From an uncultured Johnsonella sp. (lineage in GTDB: Bacteria > Bacillota > Clostridia > Lachnospirales > Lachnospiraceae), in contig CALBCM010000014.1 of assembly GCA_937927235.1 (NCBI GenBank), positions 37,567 through 101,566 of the forward strand: a DNA stretch of 64,000 nucleotides, in the 5' to 3' direction. The notes beneath the pieces are model-generated. The model had not been told where the DNA came from. It saw only the letters and a list, made by a program, of their open reading frames with translations, and made no database searches. Below are positions 63,036 to 64,000 of this stretch, piece after piece; within the stretch, counting starts at the first letter, position 1, and every line of letters starts with the position of its first letter. The translations under genes and the position numbers were made by a program.

Positions 63036-63362
63036 TTATTCCAGTGTCAGCAGCAACGCCATCTTGAATTTCTTTGTTGCCATTACACTTTGCATTCCCG
63101 TCTTGGCAAAATGGAAATTCTCGCCCGCCTTGATGGGATGGTCTTTGCCCTCATATCCGATGACACCTTCGCCGTCCAGTGCAAAGATGATGGCCTCACT
63201 AGGAGCTACGTGCTCGGAAAGCCCAGTTCCTTCATCAAATGCTATATTGACGAATTTCATTTTGTCGTTATGCACCACATCCATGTTGACGTTCTTGCCA
63301 TCCGCATAGGTAACAAGCTCCGACAGCTTGAAAACCTCTCCTGCTTTAATCGTTTCGTTCAT
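63036..63362 (-). CDS. Cupin domain protein (C-terminal half, with own start)
   Basis: A 108-residue cupin with ATG at 63360-63362 and a strong AGGAGG site just upstream. Conserved beta-strand motifs (VVHNDKMKFVNIAFDEGTG, SEHVAPSEAIIFALDGEG, HPIKAGENFHFAK) suggest a barrel; the usual His metal ligands are partly replaced. The frame continues upstream without stop to 63545, so it may be the second half of a two-cupin protein. Function is unknown. Confidence 0.75.
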   Translation of the reverse strand: MNETIKAGEVFKLSELVTYADGKNVNMDVVHNDKMKFVNIAFDEGTGLSEHVAPSEAIIFALDGEGVIGYEGKDHPIKAGENFHFAKTGMQSVMATKKFKMALLLTLE

Positions 63363-63689
63363 CGTATCTTTCCTCCTGATTGATATTTCTGTGTAAACCG
63401 CCCCTTCCAACGTTCTCATACCCATCGAAGTGTTTATCAGTGTTATGATGCATTCTTCCATATGCACCATTCTTGAGAATCCGTCTGCTCCGCAGACTTC
63501 TATGCTGCCATCTGCCACGATGAGTAGTTTGTAATAGGGATAAATCTAAACGCTGATGTCTGTGTTCTTCGCTAGCGAAAAATAGATGATGTTATTCGTT
63601 CCGCTGTGCACCGCCTTGGAGATCGTGCAGCCCGGAACAGGCTGGTTATCTTTTGTAATAGAGCATACTTCCCCGATTTTTTCTTTCAT
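63363..63689 (-). pseudogene. N-terminal cupin half interrupted by an amber codon
   Basis: ATG at 63687-63689 opens MKEKIGEVCSITKDNQPVPG. The frame continues through NIIYFSLAKNTDISV, TAG (63548-63546) and IYPYYKLLIVADGSIEVCG, then joins the downstream cupin. The pattern is that of a cupin, and only the amber breaks it. No frameshift was found. Confidence 0.7.
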
Positions 63690-63693
63690 AACA

Positions 63694-63811
63694 TCACTTT
63701 CTTTTGATCGTAAAGACCGAATTGTTTTCAGACTCCAGTGTAAACTCTGTTCTGTTGAGTATGCCGCACATGACTGCGTCTCTAATGGTTGATGGCTTTG
63801 TTTTTGGTCAT
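63694..63811 (-). pseudogene. Small 38-codon ORF with a single-base frameshift
   Basis: GGAAGGAGAT precedes an ATG (63811-63809), but the frame stops after nine codons. Removing one A from the run of five (63805-63801) joins it to the downstream frame STIRDAVMCGILNRTEF, then TLESENNSVFTIKRK and TGA. The stop lies four bases before the cupin start. It may be a real small gene with an indel, or a slippage site. Confidence 0.5.
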
Positions 63812-63884
63812 GATTTTATCTCCTTCCAAGACAGGTTTCTTTCCCAAGTCCAATCACAGTATATCTGATATTATCCAATAAATC

Positions 63885-63900
63885 TGTATCCACAGATACA
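63885..63900. promoter_or_regulatory. Operator-like palindrome in the divergent control region
   Basis: TGTATC and GATACA form 6-base arms around four bases. It lies between the redox cassette and a probable divergent promoter, so it could be the binding site of a redox regulator encoded to the right. This is an inference from position and symmetry only. Confidence 0.4.
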
Positions 63901-64000
63901 AACAAAAAACTATTTTTAGTGTATAATGCTGACGTCGAAAAAATCGGTGTTAGTATATAACTATAGACATAAAAAGTTAAACATCTTATAGTAATGATTA

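Larger units (their letters stand above)
63690..64000. other. Upstream region of the redox cassette
   Basis: Contains the small frameshifted ORF, a 16-base palindrome at 63885-63900 and, on the plus strand, a -10 like TATAAT at 63922-63927 that may serve a gene beyond the right edge. No clear -35 was seen for either direction. Confidence 0.45.

Overview
The window looks like a chromosome segment of a low-GC, anaerobic Gram-positive bacterium, most probably a Lachnospiraceae-type clostridium. The signs are anaerobic ribonucleotide reductase (nrdD/nrdG) behind tandem NrdR boxes, a split L-serine dehydratase (sdaAB/sdaAA), luxS, a Wzz plus separate BY-kinase pair as in Firmicutes, strong AGGAGG-type ribosome binding sites, a flavodiiron oxygen-defence gene, and no respiratory or outer-membrane genes. 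No rRNA, tRNA or CRISPR array was seen. Family names come from motifs read by eye; no database search was possible.

Layout. (1) 1-3037: polytopic membrane protein (runs off the left edge) and a GT2 glycosyltransferase. (2) 3317-4711: NCS2 purine permease behind a structured leader. (3) 4882-11704: an operon with a canonical promoter (11750-11778): rfbC, an ABC polysaccharide exporter (wzm/wzt) and a 1307-residue methyltransferase-like/GT2/GT4 fusion. (4) 11959-14456: C11 (clostripain-type) lipoprotein protease and an unknown 126-residue protein. (5) 14604-28403: a Wzx/Wzy capsule or exopolysaccharide operon: Wzz, BY-kinase, initiating sugar transferase, UDP-glucuronate epimerase, UDP-glucose dehydrogenase, four GT4 transferases, an ATP-grasp protein, polymerase and flippase. 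A long leader (28413-29237) precedes it. (6) 29238-30887: zinc-ribbon/YARHG membrane protein. (7) 30981-36791: maltodextrin-type ABC uptake operon with LacI regulator and amylomaltase, with an operator at 36824. (8) 36958-49732: mostly housekeeping genes (GT-C protein, luxS, trpS, nrdG, nrdD, sdaAA, sdaAB, exonuclease III, ABC-F) and a GlgX-like protein that has lost its catalytic residues. (9) 49951-61080: a Wadjet (jetABCD) plasmid-defence operon with a co-directional methyltransferase and membrane gene, flanked by gene remnants. (10) 61144-64000: a redox cassette (small ORF, cupin, ferredoxin-like, flavodiiron protein, rubredoxin) of different base composition and carrying several in-frame stop codons.

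How the genes work together: regions 3 and 5 place an ABC-exported and a Wzy-polymerised surface glycan side by side. rfbC implies rhamnose, and ugd with the epimerase implies uronic acids. Region 7 imports and processes alpha-glucans. The Wadjet block is the clear defence system. The most unusual observations are the non-catalytic GlgX homologue, the TAR-interrupted redox cassette, and the MTase/permease pair joined to Wadjet.
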